DNA of 64,000 nucleotides from JAEUOS01 sp964470865 (GCA_964470865.1 CAYYFR010000005.1:1-64000); one strand, 5' to 3'. Counted from the stretch's first letter, positions 16,811 through 26,757 are shown. Numbers and translations: made by a program. Notes: generated by a model not told the origin, from the sequence alone.

Positions 16811-17230
16811 TCAGCGGCAGGTAGCCGGCATGTACTTCGAAGGCGTGCCCAGGCAGGCCCAGGTGATGGTGCCGGTGCCGGTGTTGTAGGTCGGGGTGAT
16901 GGTAATCGATACGGCCTGACCAATAGAGGTGGCGGCGGTGCTGCCTTGAATGGTGACGATGCCACCTGCAGTCACGCCGCCCCCGGAAATCTTGCCTACG
17001 GTGTTGAATGTCAGCCCCGAACCTGCGATGGTGACGTCGTTATCGGCCTGGAACTTTTCGGAAATCGCCGTCCGATACGAGCTGCCCGCCAGGATCAACT
17101 CCGACACCTTGGCGCGAATGGTGTAATCCTGATACGCGGGCAAGGCGACGGCGGCCAGGATACCAATGATCGCAACAACGATCATCAGTTCGATCAGGGT
17201 AAAACCCTTTTGTAGCTGAACCTTGTACAT
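16811..17230 (-). CDS. pilA: Type IV major pilin, copy 2
   Basis: 139 residues from the ATG at 17230, chosen because a near-perfect ribosome binding site (AGGAGG) lies 8 bases before it; the longer frame upstream adds a non-pilin leader. The leader MYKVQLQKG is followed by FTLIELMIVVAIIGILAAV, the Ser/Thr-rich body and the same Cys pair at the end. Differences from copy 1 cluster in the leader and in the loop around VTAGGIVTIQGSTAATS. Each copy is separately transcribed. They may be exchanged by recombination or expressed under different conditions; which one dominates cannot be read here. Confidence 0.95.
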   Translation of the reverse strand: MYKVQLQKGFTLIELMIVVAIIGILAAVALPAYQDYTIRAKVSELILAGSSYRTAISEKFQADNDVTIAGSGLTFNTVGKISGGGVTAGGIVTIQGSTAATSIGQAVSITITPTYNTGTGTITWACLGTPSKYMPATCR

Positions 17231-17283
17231 CGTGACGACCTCCTGTCGAAAACTCCCAATGCCGGGCGTGGCAATCGGGTACA

Positions 17284-17299
17284 TACAAGATGTGTGCCA
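17284..17299 (-). promoter_or_regulatory. Sigma-54 promoter of pilA copy 2
   Basis: On the minus strand the sequence is TGGCACACATCTTGTA, identical to the copy 1 promoter except for one base in the spacer. It sits 54 bases upstream of the ATG at 17230, the same distance as in copy 1, which shows the duplication included the promoter. Confidence 0.82.
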
Positions 17300-17537
17300 G
17301 GACATACCACATTGAATTTAAAGAGTTATTCCATTCTAAATGCGCGGAAAGTGGCAGTTTTGGGCCGCTTTTGTGACCACCATCGTCACCAGCGACCGGA
17401 ACAAGCGACGACTTGCCATCGCCTTCGCCGCGCATGCCGGCAGCGCCAGGAACATGCCAGGCTGCGCGTATGGCCGCGATCGACCATACCAGCGGCAAGC
17501 CACAGATTTGGTCTTTTATAACCATTAGTGATTTACA

Positions 17538-17566
17538 TTACACTCATTATTATTGGAATGTTATAA
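17538..17566 (+). promoter_or_regulatory. Putative cysI promoter in an AT-rich patch
   Basis: TTACAC (17538-17543) and TTATAA (17561-17566) are separated by 17 bases, a reasonable sigma-70 pair. They sit in an unusually AT-rich stretch (about 17515-17575) that stands out from the GC-rich surroundings. Such patches upstream of sulfur-assimilation genes often carry CysB sites; no CysB consensus can be asserted here. The rest of 17300-17651 holds nothing else I can support. Confidence 0.4.
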
Positions 17567-17651
17567 GACGTTCAGCTAGCATCGTGCCTCCCAAACGCCG
17601 GATTTGGTCACGCATGGCGAGGTGACCCGCCGCGACTCCCAGGACCGCACC

Positions 17652-19334
<1,683 letters not shown>

Positions 19335-19868
19335 ATGAGCAATCGCATGATCCTTGACCGCAAGATCACCGACGACCATTGGCGATTGATCGAAACCGGA
19401 GAAGCCGTTGCCGCCAACGGCGACATCATCGTGCCGCTCGCGCTGTGGCTGGACCAACGCGCGCAATTGACCGCTCGCAGCGGGCGCAGCGGCGTCTGGC
19501 TGGCACCCGGCGACGAGCCTCGCCTGCTGGCTGCCGATACCGGCATCCTGCCCCTGATTGCGCTGCGGTTTCCGCAATTTGCCGATGGTCGCGGTTACTC
19601 GAGCGCTCGCCTGCTGCGCCAACGTTACGGATTCGCCGGCGAACTGCGCGCCATCGGCGAGGTGCTGCGCGACCAGCTGTTCTATCTTGAGCGGGTCGGC
19701 TTCAACGCCTTCGCCATCAAGCCGGGCAAGAGCATCGAAGACGCGCTGGATGGCTTTGGCGACTTCTCGGACGCATACCAGGCGTCAGCGATGCAGCCGG
19801 CACCGCTTTATCAGCGTCGCCTGCAGAGCCAGGACCAAGCCGGCCTGGCGAGCGTGGCTGCGCCATGA
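19335..19868 (+). CDS. DUF934 protein, sulfite reductase-associated
   Basis: 177 residues. Recognised from the DUF934 blocks VPLALWLDQRAQL, LPLIALRFPQFADGRGYSSARLLRQRYGF and LRDQLFYLERVGFNAFAIK. In proteobacteria this family nearly always follows cysI and is thought to assist assimilatory sulfite reduction, but its biochemical role is not established. The start codon directly abuts the cysI stop (TGAATG), so the two are translationally coupled. Confidence 0.88.
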   Translation: MSNRMILDRKITDDHWRLIETGEAVAANGDIIVPLALWLDQRAQLTARSGRSGVWLAPGDEPRLLAADTGILPLIALRFPQFADGRGYSSARLLRQRYGFAGELRAIGEVLRDQLFYLERVGFNAFAIKPGKSIEDALDGFGDFSDAYQASAMQPAPLYQRRLQSQDQAGLASVAAP

Positions 19869-19947
19869 GCGCCGCCGCCCGGCCGCCCGAAGGCAGCGCT
19901 CATCCACCCGCGGGGAGGATGTCACGCAGTCGCAGGAAGGTAGTGCG

Positions 19948-20736
19948 ATGAGTGGAACCGTCTACCTGGTCGGCGCCGGCCCCGGCGCACCGGACTTGAT
20001 CACACTGCGCGCGGCTCGCCTGATCGAAGCCGCGGAGATTGTTTTCCACGACGCGCTGGTACACCCCGACACTTTGGCATTGGCCACCCGCGCCGAGAAA
20101 ATCGCGGTAGGCAAGCGCTGCGGCGCCCACTCCACCGCGCAGCGCTTCATCAACAAGCGCCTGATCGACGCCGCCGGCAAGCATGCAAGCGTGGTGCGCC
20201 TGAAAGGTGGCGACCCGATGCTGTTCGGCCGTGCTCAGGAAGAGATCGACGCCCTCACCGCAGCCGGCATCCGCGTTGAAATCGTGCCTGGCGTGACCGC
20301 AGCGCAGGCCGCCAGCGCGGACCTGGGCGTTTCGCTGACGCGTCGCGGCATCAGTCGCTCGGTCGCATTCGCAACACCTCGTGTAGGCAGCGAGGAACAG
20401 CCATCCGAATGGGCCGCCAGCCTGGCGCATGCCGATACGGCGGTGCTCTACATGGCTGCGCACCAGGCACGCCAGGTCGCCGCCACCCTTATGGGCCTGG
20501 GCCGGCGCGGCGATTCTCCGGTGGCGATCGTCGAATCGGCCTCACTTGAAAGCACGCAAAGTTACACCACCCTTGGCGAACTGGCACGGCAGGGCCTGGA
20601 GCCCGGCACAGGCCCGACCATTCTGATGTTTGGAGAGGTGTTCCGCGCCGCAATGTCAGCGGCACGCCTGCAAAGGCGCAGCCCGACAAGCGGCAGCTGG
20701 CGGCAGCTGGCGGGAAACCTTGCGCAAACCTGCTGA
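19948..20736 (+). CDS. cobA: Uroporphyrinogen-III C-methyltransferase
   Basis: 262 residues from the ATG at 19948, preceded by AGGAAGG at 19934-19940; the frame extends further upstream but overlaps DUF934. Motifs of the SUMT family are GTVYLVGAGPGAPDLITL, VRLKGGDPMLFGRAQEE, IVPGVTAAQAA and the Thr-rich GVSLTRRGISRS. The enzyme methylates uroporphyrinogen III twice with SAM to precorrin-2, the siroheme precursor needed by the reductase encoded upstream. It is the single-domain form, without the CysG dehydrogenase/ferrochelatase domain. The C-terminal 25 residues are poorly conserved in character. Confidence 0.88.
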   Translation: MSGTVYLVGAGPGAPDLITLRAARLIEAAEIVFHDALVHPDTLALATRAEKIAVGKRCGAHSTAQRFINKRLIDAAGKHASVVRLKGGDPMLFGRAQEEIDALTAAGIRVEIVPGVTAAQAASADLGVSLTRRGISRSVAFATPRVGSEEQPSEWAASLAHADTAVLYMAAHQARQVAATLMGLGRRGDSPVAIVESASLESTQSYTTLGELARQGLEPGTGPTILMFGEVFRAAMSAARLQRRSPTSGSWRQLAGNLAQTC

Positions 20737-20946
20737 CGCCAAGCCGTGCGCCCGAATGCACGGCAAGCGGCAAGGATTCAAATCGCCAGCAGCACCCGCG
20801 GCACCCTTGCCACCGCCGCACATGGCCGCAGGTGGTGTATCTTGCGCTGCCGGGCGCAAGGCGATCGACCCGGACAGGCGTGATTACTGCCAATTACGAA
20901 TCCGCCATCGCGCCAACCGCAGGCTCCCCGAAATTTTCCATCAACC

Positions 20947-21411
20947 ATGACGCACCCCATCACTGAACTCGCCAAGACCGCCGCACGCGCAAACGGCACG
21001 CCGTATGCCGGCGACCTGACACCACTCGAAGCGGGCCAACTGCTTGCCTCCGGTTCGGCTCGCATCATCGACGTGCGCAGCCGCTACGAGTGGGATTTTG
21101 TCGGCCGCATCGATCCCAGCACGCTGATCGAATGGCGTATCTACGAAGCCGACGGCACCACCGCCATACGCAGCCGACCCAACGAGCACTTCGTCGACCA
21201 GTTGCGGGCACAGGCGCGAGCGGACCAGACGCTGCTGTTTCTGTGCCGCAGCGGCGTGCGCTCGCAGGGCGCGGCCGCAGCGGCTAGCGCCGCCGGTTTT
21301 GCCAATGCGTTCAACATCCTCGAGGGATTCGAAGGCAACCCGGACGCAAGCAAGCAGCGCAACCATGTGGGCGGCTGGCGCAAACATGGGCTGCCCTGGA
21401 TTCAGGGCTGA
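20947..21411 (+). CDS. Rhodanese-domain sulfurtransferase-like protein
   Basis: 154 residues. A single rhodanese domain with ARIIDVRSRYEWDFVGRI and the active-site loop CRSGVRS (Cys100). The insert EWRIYEADGTTAIRSRPNEHF and the end NVGGWRKHGLPW-like (HVGGWRKHGLPW) are typical of the small bacterial rhodaneses near cys genes. The expected activity is transfer of sulfane sulfur to an acceptor. The gene follows the siroheme/sulfite genes after a 210-base gap with no feature I can identify, so a separate promoter is likely. The dsbB gene begins 33 bases downstream. Confidence 0.85.
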   Translation: MTHPITELAKTAARANGTPYAGDLTPLEAGQLLASGSARIIDVRSRYEWDFVGRIDPSTLIEWRIYEADGTTAIRSRPNEHFVDQLRAQARADQTLLFLCRSGVRSQGAAAAASAAGFANAFNILEGFEGNPDASKQRNHVGGWRKHGLPWIQG

Positions 21412-21444
21412 GGCCCACGCCGGATCACAATCCAGATCCCACAC

Positions 21445-21936
21445 ATGCCCAACTTCGCCACACGTACCTGGCTTTTCACAGGCTTCGCCGCATGCGCCGG
21501 CCTGATCGGATTCGCCTTGTACCTGCAGTATTTTGCCAACCTCGAACCCTGCCCTCTATGCATGCTGCAACGTGTGGCCTTCATTGCGTTGGGGCTGGTG
21601 TTTCTTGTCGGCGCACTGCATGGCCCTGGCATGATCGGCGCCCGCGTCTATGCCAGCCTCGCGATACTGACCTCCGCTACCGGCATTGGCCTGGCTGCAC
21701 GCCACACCTGGCTGCAATACAACCCGCCGCAATTCGCTTCCTGCGCCGGCGACCTGTATTCGCAACTGGACCGCCTGCCGCTCGGACGCGTGATCGCCAA
21801 TGCGATCCGCGCCACCGGTGACTGCGCCAAGGTCGACTGGACCCTCATGGGCTTGTCGATCGCAGAATGGTCGCTGGTCTGGTTCACGCTCTTTGCCCTG
21901 GGTTCGGTAGCGCTGCTGCTGCGCAAACGCCCCTGA
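21445..21936 (+). CDS. dsbB: Disulfide bond formation protein B
   Basis: 163 residues with four hydrophobic segments. The periplasmic redox pairs are Cys36-Pro-Leu-Cys39 and Cys100/Cys127, the standard DsbB arrangement. It reoxidises DsbA and passes electrons to quinone in the inner membrane. It converges with the small DUF3820 gene 31 bases downstream. The pilins in this window carry C-terminal Cys pairs that would depend on this pathway. Confidence 0.92.
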   Translation: MPNFATRTWLFTGFAACAGLIGFALYLQYFANLEPCPLCMLQRVAFIALGLVFLVGALHGPGMIGARVYASLAILTSATGIGLAARHTWLQYNPPQFASCAGDLYSQLDRLPLGRVIANAIRATGDCAKVDWTLMGLSIAEWSLVWFTLFALGSVALLLRKRP

Positions 21937-21967
21937 ATTGCCAGGCCTGGCGTGCATGGCGCAGCAC

Positions 21968-22177
21968 TCACTTGCGCAAGGGGTCGAGCAGCGACTTCAA
22001 ACCGTTATGCTCCACCTCGTGCATCAAGGCCAGCAATCGACCCAGTTCGCCCGCCGGAAAGCCCTGGCGCGCGAACCAGTTCAGGTAATAGCCTGGCAAA
22101 TCGGCGATCACGCGCCCCTTGTATTTGCCGTAGGGCATGACGCGCGTGACCAGCAGTTGCAGTGCTTCGTGATCCAT
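21968..22177 (-). CDS. DUF3820 small protein
   Basis: 69 residues from the ATG at 22177. MPYGKYKGRVIADLPGYYLNWF is the hallmark of DUF3820, a short family with a predicted nucleic-acid-binding helical fold and no settled function. The longer frame upstream (to 22261) encodes a Gly/Ala-rich leader not typical of the family and is rejected. It is transcribed alone, diverging from the dehydrogenase gene at 22314. Confidence 0.8.
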   Translation of the reverse strand: MDHEALQLLVTRVMPYGKYKGRVIADLPGYYLNWFARQGFPAGELGRLLALMHEVEHNGLKSLLDPLRK

Positions 22178-22313
22178 CGTGGAATGCCCTCTGGCTGGAG
22201 CCTGTATTGGATCATGATCAGCGCCGGCGCAGCCGCCTCTGCCAGCGCCGGCATGCGCCACAATAGCGCTGCCCGATGCGTAAAACGCACGACTCTCCCG
22301 TCACCAACCCGCC

Positions 22314-23273
22314 ATGACCGACACTCTGCTGCTCGCCACCAAGCTGCCGCACTCTTTTCATGCCGCGCTGACCGAACGCTACCAAGTGCTGGGCCCGCTC
22401 ACCGCACCTTTTCTGGACGCCGCCAAAAACCTGCCGACCGCCGATGCCAGCCGCGTGCGCGCACTGGTCACCATCGGCTCGGTCGGGGTTGCCGCCGAGG
22501 CTCTTGAACTTTTTCCGCAGCTCGGTCTGATCAGTTGCCTGGGCAGCGGCTACGAGGGCGTGCCCATCGCCGCGGCGCGCGAGCGCGGTATCACGGTAAC
22601 CAACAGCCCCGGCGCCAACGCTTCCGCAGTGGCCGACCTGGCGCTGGGCCTCTTGATATCGGCCGTGCGTGATTTCGACGGCGCGCGCGCCTACCTGCGT
22701 GCCGGCAAGTTCGAAGGCAACGCCGGCGTGCGCCTGCCTGCGGTGCGCGGTCTCACCGGCCGCAAGTTGGGCATCTATGGCCTGGGCGCCATCGGCCTGA
22801 AGATCGCCCGCCGCGCGGCGGCCTGCGAGATGGAGGTCGCCTATCACAGCCGCAAGCCGCGTGAGGATGTCGCCTACCCCTGGCACCCGACGCTGGCCGC
22901 GCTGGCCGAATGGGCGGACGTGCTGATGGTGGCGGTGCGGGCGGACGCCAGCAATCGCCATGCGGTCAACCGGCAGGTCCTTGCCGCACTAGGTCCCGAC
23001 GGCATTCTGGTCAACATTTCACGCGGGTCGGTGGTCGATGAGGCGGCGCTCGTCAGCGCCTTGCAGGAAGGCCTCATACGAGGCGCCGGGCTGGACGTCT
23101 ACGAACGCGAGCCGCAGGTCACGCCGGCCTTGTTTGACCTGGCGCACGTGGCATTGACACCGCACATTGGCGGCAACACGCACGAGGCGCAGAGCGCGAT
23201 GCATGCGATCGTGCTGGCCAATCTGGCGGCGTTTTTCGCCGGGCAACCGCTACCCACGCCGGTGCCGCTTTAG
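22314..23273 (+). CDS. D-isomer-specific 2-hydroxyacid dehydrogenase (glyoxylate/hydroxypyruvate reductase type)
   Basis: 319 residues. The NAD-binding Rossmann motif is LGIYGLGAIGLKIARR. The catalytic Arg lies in NISRGSVVDE, the Glu in DVYEREPQV and the His in LTPHIGGNT. The family reduces glyoxylate, hydroxypyruvate or similar keto acids. The N-terminal TIGSVGVAAEALELFPQLGLISCLGSGYEGV block fits the GhrB/HprA group. The next gene begins 28 bases later and may be co-transcribed. The exact substrate is not determined by sequence. Confidence 0.88.
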   Translation: MTDTLLLATKLPHSFHAALTERYQVLGPLTAPFLDAAKNLPTADASRVRALVTIGSVGVAAEALELFPQLGLISCLGSGYEGVPIAAARERGITVTNSPGANASAVADLALGLLISAVRDFDGARAYLRAGKFEGNAGVRLPAVRGLTGRKLGIYGLGAIGLKIARRAAACEMEVAYHSRKPREDVAYPWHPTLAALAEWADVLMVAVRADASNRHAVNRQVLAALGPDGILVNISRGSVVDEAALVSALQEGLIRGAGLDVYEREPQVTPALFDLAHVALTPHIGGNTHEAQSAMHAIVLANLAAFFAGQPLPTPVPL

Positions 23274-23301
23274 TCACGCCCCAACCCGCTACCAGGCCCA
23301 C

Positions 23302-23700
23302 ATGACTCTGTGCATCAGCAGCTACCACGCCCACATCTACTACGACCTTGCGAGTTCGCGCGGCGCGGCCCAGCGTTTGCGCGAGGGCATCGCCGAACGC
23401 TTCTCGGTGCGCCTCGGACGCTGGCACGATGTTCCGGTTGGCCCGCACCCGGGCCCCATGTTTCAGGTGGCATTCCTGCCAGCGCTGTTCCCGGCTTTCG
23501 TGCCGTGGCTGATGCTCAACCGCGCCGGCCTCACCGTGCTGGTGCACCCGAATACCGGCGCGCCGCGCGATGACCACCTGGTGCATGCGCTATGGCTGGG
23601 AAGCGTGTTGCCGCTCAACGGTGATGTCCTCAGGATGGAAGAGGACGTGGCGGCGATGGAAACCGAGCCCAATACCCACCCTGCGCTTCGCGCCAACTGA
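23302..23700 (+). CDS. DOPA 4,5-dioxygenase-family protein
   Basis: 132 residues from the ATG at 23302. The family signature is the N-terminal SYHAHIYY, then GRWHDVPVGPHPGPMFQVAF and LVHPNTGAPRDDH, which supply the conserved His residues. Fungal and plant-related members extradiol-cleave DOPA; bacterial members are small and mostly uncharacterised, and a dioxygenase role is only inferred. It is probably co-transcribed with the dehydrogenase before it and ends at a strong inverted repeat shared with the converging amidotransferase gene. Confidence 0.8.
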   Translation: MTLCISSYHAHIYYDLASSRGAAQRLREGIAERFSVRLGRWHDVPVGPHPGPMFQVAFLPALFPAFVPWLMLNRAGLTVLVHPNTGAPRDDHLVHALWLGSVLPLNGDVLRMEEDVAAMETEPNTHPALRAN

Positions 23701-23709
23701 AACGGGCGC

Positions 23710-23736
23710 GCCCTGCCGCATGCACGGCGGCAGGGC
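23710..23736. terminator. Inverted repeat between convergent genes, likely bidirectional terminator
   Basis: GCCCTGCCGC (23710-23719) and GCGGCAGGGC (23727-23736) form a perfect 10-bp stem with a 7-base loop. It lies in the 50-base gap between the convergent genes ending at 23700 and 23751. No T-run follows on either strand, so termination would be weak or Rho-assisted. Confidence 0.5.
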
Positions 23737-23750
23737 AGAGGCGATGTCGG

Positions 23751-24593
23751 CTAAGCCGCGATCGCGTCAGCCAGGCCGCCCCTTGCCGGCAGCACCGAAG
23801 CAATCGCCGCGCCGGCCTGGCTGCTCCACACCTCGGCGCCGTCAACCAGCACCTTGAGTTCGTTGCGCGAAAAGCGCGTCCACGTCTCGCCATGGGTGAG
23901 CGGCTCGGTAGCCACCAGAACCATATGGTCTTGCGTGCGATTGGCCTCGCTCAGATTGATACTGAGATCGTGATCCACCAGCTTGACACGGGGAAACGGA
24001 TGCCGGCGCGCCATCCAGGTGAGATCGGTGGCGCAGTGGGCGAACAGGGCTTCGCCGTTGCCCATGAGAAAGTTGAACACGCCATGCGCGGCTACCCGAG
24101 GTGTCAATTCGGCCAACGCGTAGGCGATCTGCTGCCAACCGGGGCGCCCGGATGCACCAAACCGTGCGCGCAGTTCCTGCAGCAGCCAGCAGAACGCGCG
24201 CTCGCTGTCGGTGCTGCCGACCGGTTCGAAATCACCATTGAGGCGCGGCTGGAAATCACCTAGATCGCCGTTGTGGCAAAAGGTCCAGTGCCGCCCTTTC
24301 CATTCGCGCACAAACGGATGGCAATTCGACAAATGCACCTGTCCCTGGGTGGCTTTGCGAATGTGCGCCAGAACGATGCGCGAGCGGATCGGGTTGTTGC
24401 GCAAAAACTCCGCCAGAGGCGAGTCACTGGCACGCCGCTCGTCGATGAACACCCGACAGCCGCTTGCATCATGAAAGGCGATACCCCAGCCGTCGACGTG
24501 TTCCCCGGTCCGACCACCGCGCGCCGAGAAGCCGGTAAACGAAAACGTCACCGCGGTAGGTGCGCTGCTGGAAAGGGCGAACAACTGGCACAT
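23751..24593 (-). CDS. Class II glutamine amidotransferase (YafJ-type)
   Basis: 280 residues from the ATG at 24593. This start exposes Cys2 (MCQLFALSS), the N-terminal nucleophile of Ntn amidotransferases; eight residues would precede it from the next upstream start. Other family motifs are HVDGWGIAF, LAHIRKATQG, NCHPF and the oxyanion-forming FCHNGDLG. No synthetase domain is attached, as in YafJ and related stand-alone proteins. The ammonia acceptor is unknown. It converges with the DOPA-dioxygenase-like gene and is separated from the CoA-ligase operon by about 125 bases. Confidence 0.88.
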   Translation of the reverse strand: MCQLFALSSSAPTAVTFSFTGFSARGGRTGEHVDGWGIAFHDASGCRVFIDERRASDSPLAEFLRNNPIRSRIVLAHIRKATQGQVHLSNCHPFVREWKGRHWTFCHNGDLGDFQPRLNGDFEPVGSTDSERAFCWLLQELRARFGASGRPGWQQIAYALAELTPRVAAHGVFNFLMGNGEALFAHCATDLTWMARRHPFPRVKLVDHDLSINLSEANRTQDHMVLVATEPLTHGETWTRFSRNELKVLVDGAEVWSSQAGAAIASVLPARGGLADAIAA

Positions 24594-24718
24594 GCTGCCA
24601 CTTTGCCTCAACCCCACACCTGACAGTGCCCCGAAAAGACCCTGAATCGTGCCTCACCGTGCCGTTACAGCAGACTGCCCCAACCCGGCGAAAAGGCGCG
24701 CGCGGCCCTGGCGTGCCG

Positions 24719-26272
24719 TCAAAGCGCGCCGGTCGCACCCTTGCCGCCGAAGCGCTGCCTGAGATCCGCCTTGAGCACCTTGCCCAGCGCACTCTTGGGC
24801 AGAGCGTCCACAAAGGCGAAGCGTCGCGGAATCTTGTAGCCGCCGATAGCGCCGCGGCAGTGTGCAATCAGCCCGGGAGCATCGAGTGTCACACCAGGTT
24901 TGGGAATGACCACCGCGAACACCGCCTCGCCATAGGTTTCGTCCGGCACGCCGATCACCGCCGCCTCGGCAACACCGGGATGCGTGAACAGGGCCGCTTC
25001 AACCTCCGACGAATAGACGTTTTCGCCGCCAGTCACGATCATGTCCTTCTTGCGGTCGAGCAGGTACAGAAACCCTTCCCCGTCTTCACGGCCGATGTCA
25101 CCGGTATGGAACCAGCCGTCGCGAAAGGTCTCGCGGTTGGCCTCCGGCAAACCGTAATACCCCGGCGTGACATTCGGGCCGCGCACGATCACCTCACCCG
25201 AGGCGCCGCTCGGTACCTCGCGGCCGGCGTCGTCGACGATGCGCAGATCGACGCCCGGCAGCGTCTTCCCGGCGCATGCCAGGCGTGCCGTATTGCCGCT
25301 GGCGAGCGCCTCCAGATGGTGGCGATGTTCGAAGAACGAGAGGATCGGCGCGGTCTCGGTCAGACCGTAGCCTTGCGTGACGCTGGTCGCGGGCAAGGCT
25401 TCCAGGGCACGCCGGATCCAGGTCTCGGCCATGGGTGAACTGCCATACACCTGGATACGCAACGAAGACAGGTCGAACTTCGCGAAATCCGCATGCTGCA
25501 GCACCATGATCAGCATGGTCGGGGCCAGCATGGTGAAGCTGACCCGATGCCGCTCGATCGCCGCCAGGAACGCCGTCGGGTTGAACTCCGGCAGATAGAC
25601 GTGGGCGCCGCCGGTCAGGGTGAGGGCAGACCCGAGCAAGTCCGCCGAATGGAACATCGGGGCGACGTGCAGGTAGATGTCGTCGTGCCGGATACCCAAT
25701 GTGAGGCCGACCTGCAATCCGTTGCATGCGATGTTGCGGTGGGTGAGGCGAACCCCTTTGGCACGCCCGGTGGTACCCCCGGTGTAGAGCAGGATCGCGT
25801 CGTCATTTTCGTCGGCATCGCGTGGCGGAAGTGCAGCGGCGGAATCGATCAGATCATCATGCGAGCGCCGACCGGCGCCGTTTGCACCGAGCACGAAAGC
25901 ATGCTCTCGCCAGGGTGCGAGCTCATCGCGGTCCAGCAGCGCCAACAACAGTGGATCGATGGCGAGCAGCGCACAGTCTGCGTCCTTGAGCACAAACGCA
26001 ATCTCGCGCGGCGCCAATCGAACGTTCACCGGCACCGGAATCACACCCGACCAGTAGCCCGCATGCAGCAATTCGGCCTGGCGAAACGAGTTGCGCGAAA
26101 CAATGCCGATGCGCGCCCCCGGTGCCAGGCCCATTTTGAGCAGTGCACCGGCAAGGCATGCCACCCGGTGGACGTGCTCCGCCCACGAATGGATGCGCTC
26201 GGGTTCAATGATTGCCGGCCGGCTGGCGTGTTGACGACGCGCGCGTTGCAGCGCCGAAGACATCGAGAGCAT
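24719..26272 (-). CDS. Acyl-CoA ligase 1 (AMP-dependent synthetase)
   Basis: 517 residues from the ATG at 26272 (GGAGAG ribosome binding site). The phosphate-binding loop is YTGGTTGRAKG at 163-173, followed by GYGLTETAPI, the TGD motif WFHTGDIG, DRKKDMIVTGGENVYSSEVE and the C-terminal catalytic Lys at about 498 (KSALGKVLKAD). The enzyme adenylates a carboxylic acid and joins it to CoA. It is the last gene of the RdhA-like operon and a paralogue of the ligase at 28514-30085. A role in activating the acid handled by the iron-sulfur proteins is inferred. Confidence 0.88.
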   Translation of the reverse strand: MLSMSSALQRARRQHASRPAIIEPERIHSWAEHVHRVACLAGALLKMGLAPGARIGIVSRNSFRQAELLHAGYWSGVIPVPVNVRLAPREIAFVLKDADCALLAIDPLLLALLDRDELAPWREHAFVLGANGAGRRSHDDLIDSAAALPPRDADENDDAILLYTGGTTGRAKGVRLTHRNIACNGLQVGLTLGIRHDDIYLHVAPMFHSADLLGSALTLTGGAHVYLPEFNPTAFLAAIERHRVSFTMLAPTMLIMVLQHADFAKFDLSSLRIQVYGSSPMAETWIRRALEALPATSVTQGYGLTETAPILSFFEHRHHLEALASGNTARLACAGKTLPGVDLRIVDDAGREVPSGASGEVIVRGPNVTPGYYGLPEANRETFRDGWFHTGDIGREDGEGFLYLLDRKKDMIVTGGENVYSSEVEAALFTHPGVAEAAVIGVPDETYGEAVFAVVIPKPGVTLDAPGLIAHCRGAIGGYKIPRRFAFVDALPKSALGKVLKADLRQRFGGKGATGAL

Positions 26273-26285
26273 GGACTCTCCCCGC

Positions 26286-26636
26286 TCAGGTGGAGCCTGA
26301 GGCCTTTGCCGCCTTGGCGCGATCGATGTACTTCTTGGTCGCATAAGCAACGCCGCTTTCGGCATAGCCCTTGCAAGCGCGATCCTTGAACTCGAGCGCG
26401 CGCTCCCATTCATCCACCGGGTAATACTCGCGTTCGGCCACGCAGCGAATTTCTCGTACAACGCGCTCTTCGATGCCGAGCTTTTCGGCAATCTGGCGAT
26501 CGGAAAAACCCGGCTGGCGCTTCTCCGGCGGCAGGTGCTCGGGATAGTTGATCTGGATCGCCTGCGACATCGACAACACCTGTTCCTTGTACTGCCGGTA
26601 CAGCTCGGGATCGACAAAATAGAAACCCATTCGCAT
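26286..26636 (-). CDS. Conserved-looking protein of unknown function in the RdhA-like operon
   Basis: 116 residues, soluble, charged, no Cys cluster. I do not recognise a named family. Visible parts are an aromatic N-terminus (MRMGFYFVDPELYRQYKEQV), a helix-turn-helix-like stretch FSDRQIAEKLGIEERVVREI, and REYYPVDEWERALEFKDRA. It could be a small regulator or an accessory subunit. Its ribosome binding site (AGGGAG) directly abuts the 115-bp repeat at 26643-26757, and the CoA ligase starts 13 bases after its stop, so it is very likely expressed with the operon. Confidence 0.7.
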   Translation of the reverse strand: MRMGFYFVDPELYRQYKEQVLSMSQAIQINYPEHLPPEKRQPGFSDRQIAEKLGIEERVVREIRCVAEREYYPVDEWERALEFKDRACKGYAESGVAYATKKYIDRAKAAKASGST

Positions 26637-26642
26637 GCTCCC

Positions 26643-26757
26643 TAAGAAAACCCTGAAACAGTCCCCGTATCGCGGACTCGCGGACGGCAGTCTGGAATCA
26701 AATCAAGACCATGCAAAAGCGACTCGTGTTCCATACGGACTTATGCGGCGTTTCGTC
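26643..26757. repeat. 115-bp MITE-like repeat, copy A
   Basis: It aligns without gaps over its full length to 55177-55291: 60 of the first 84 positions match and about 76 of 115 overall. The left end TAAGAAAACCCTGA resembles the TAAGAAAACACTGA end of copy B; the right end is degraded. It fills the gap between the stop codon of the gene at 26756 (overlapping it by 2 bases) and the ribosome binding site of the gene at 26636. It has no coding capacity of its own. Confidence 0.6.
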
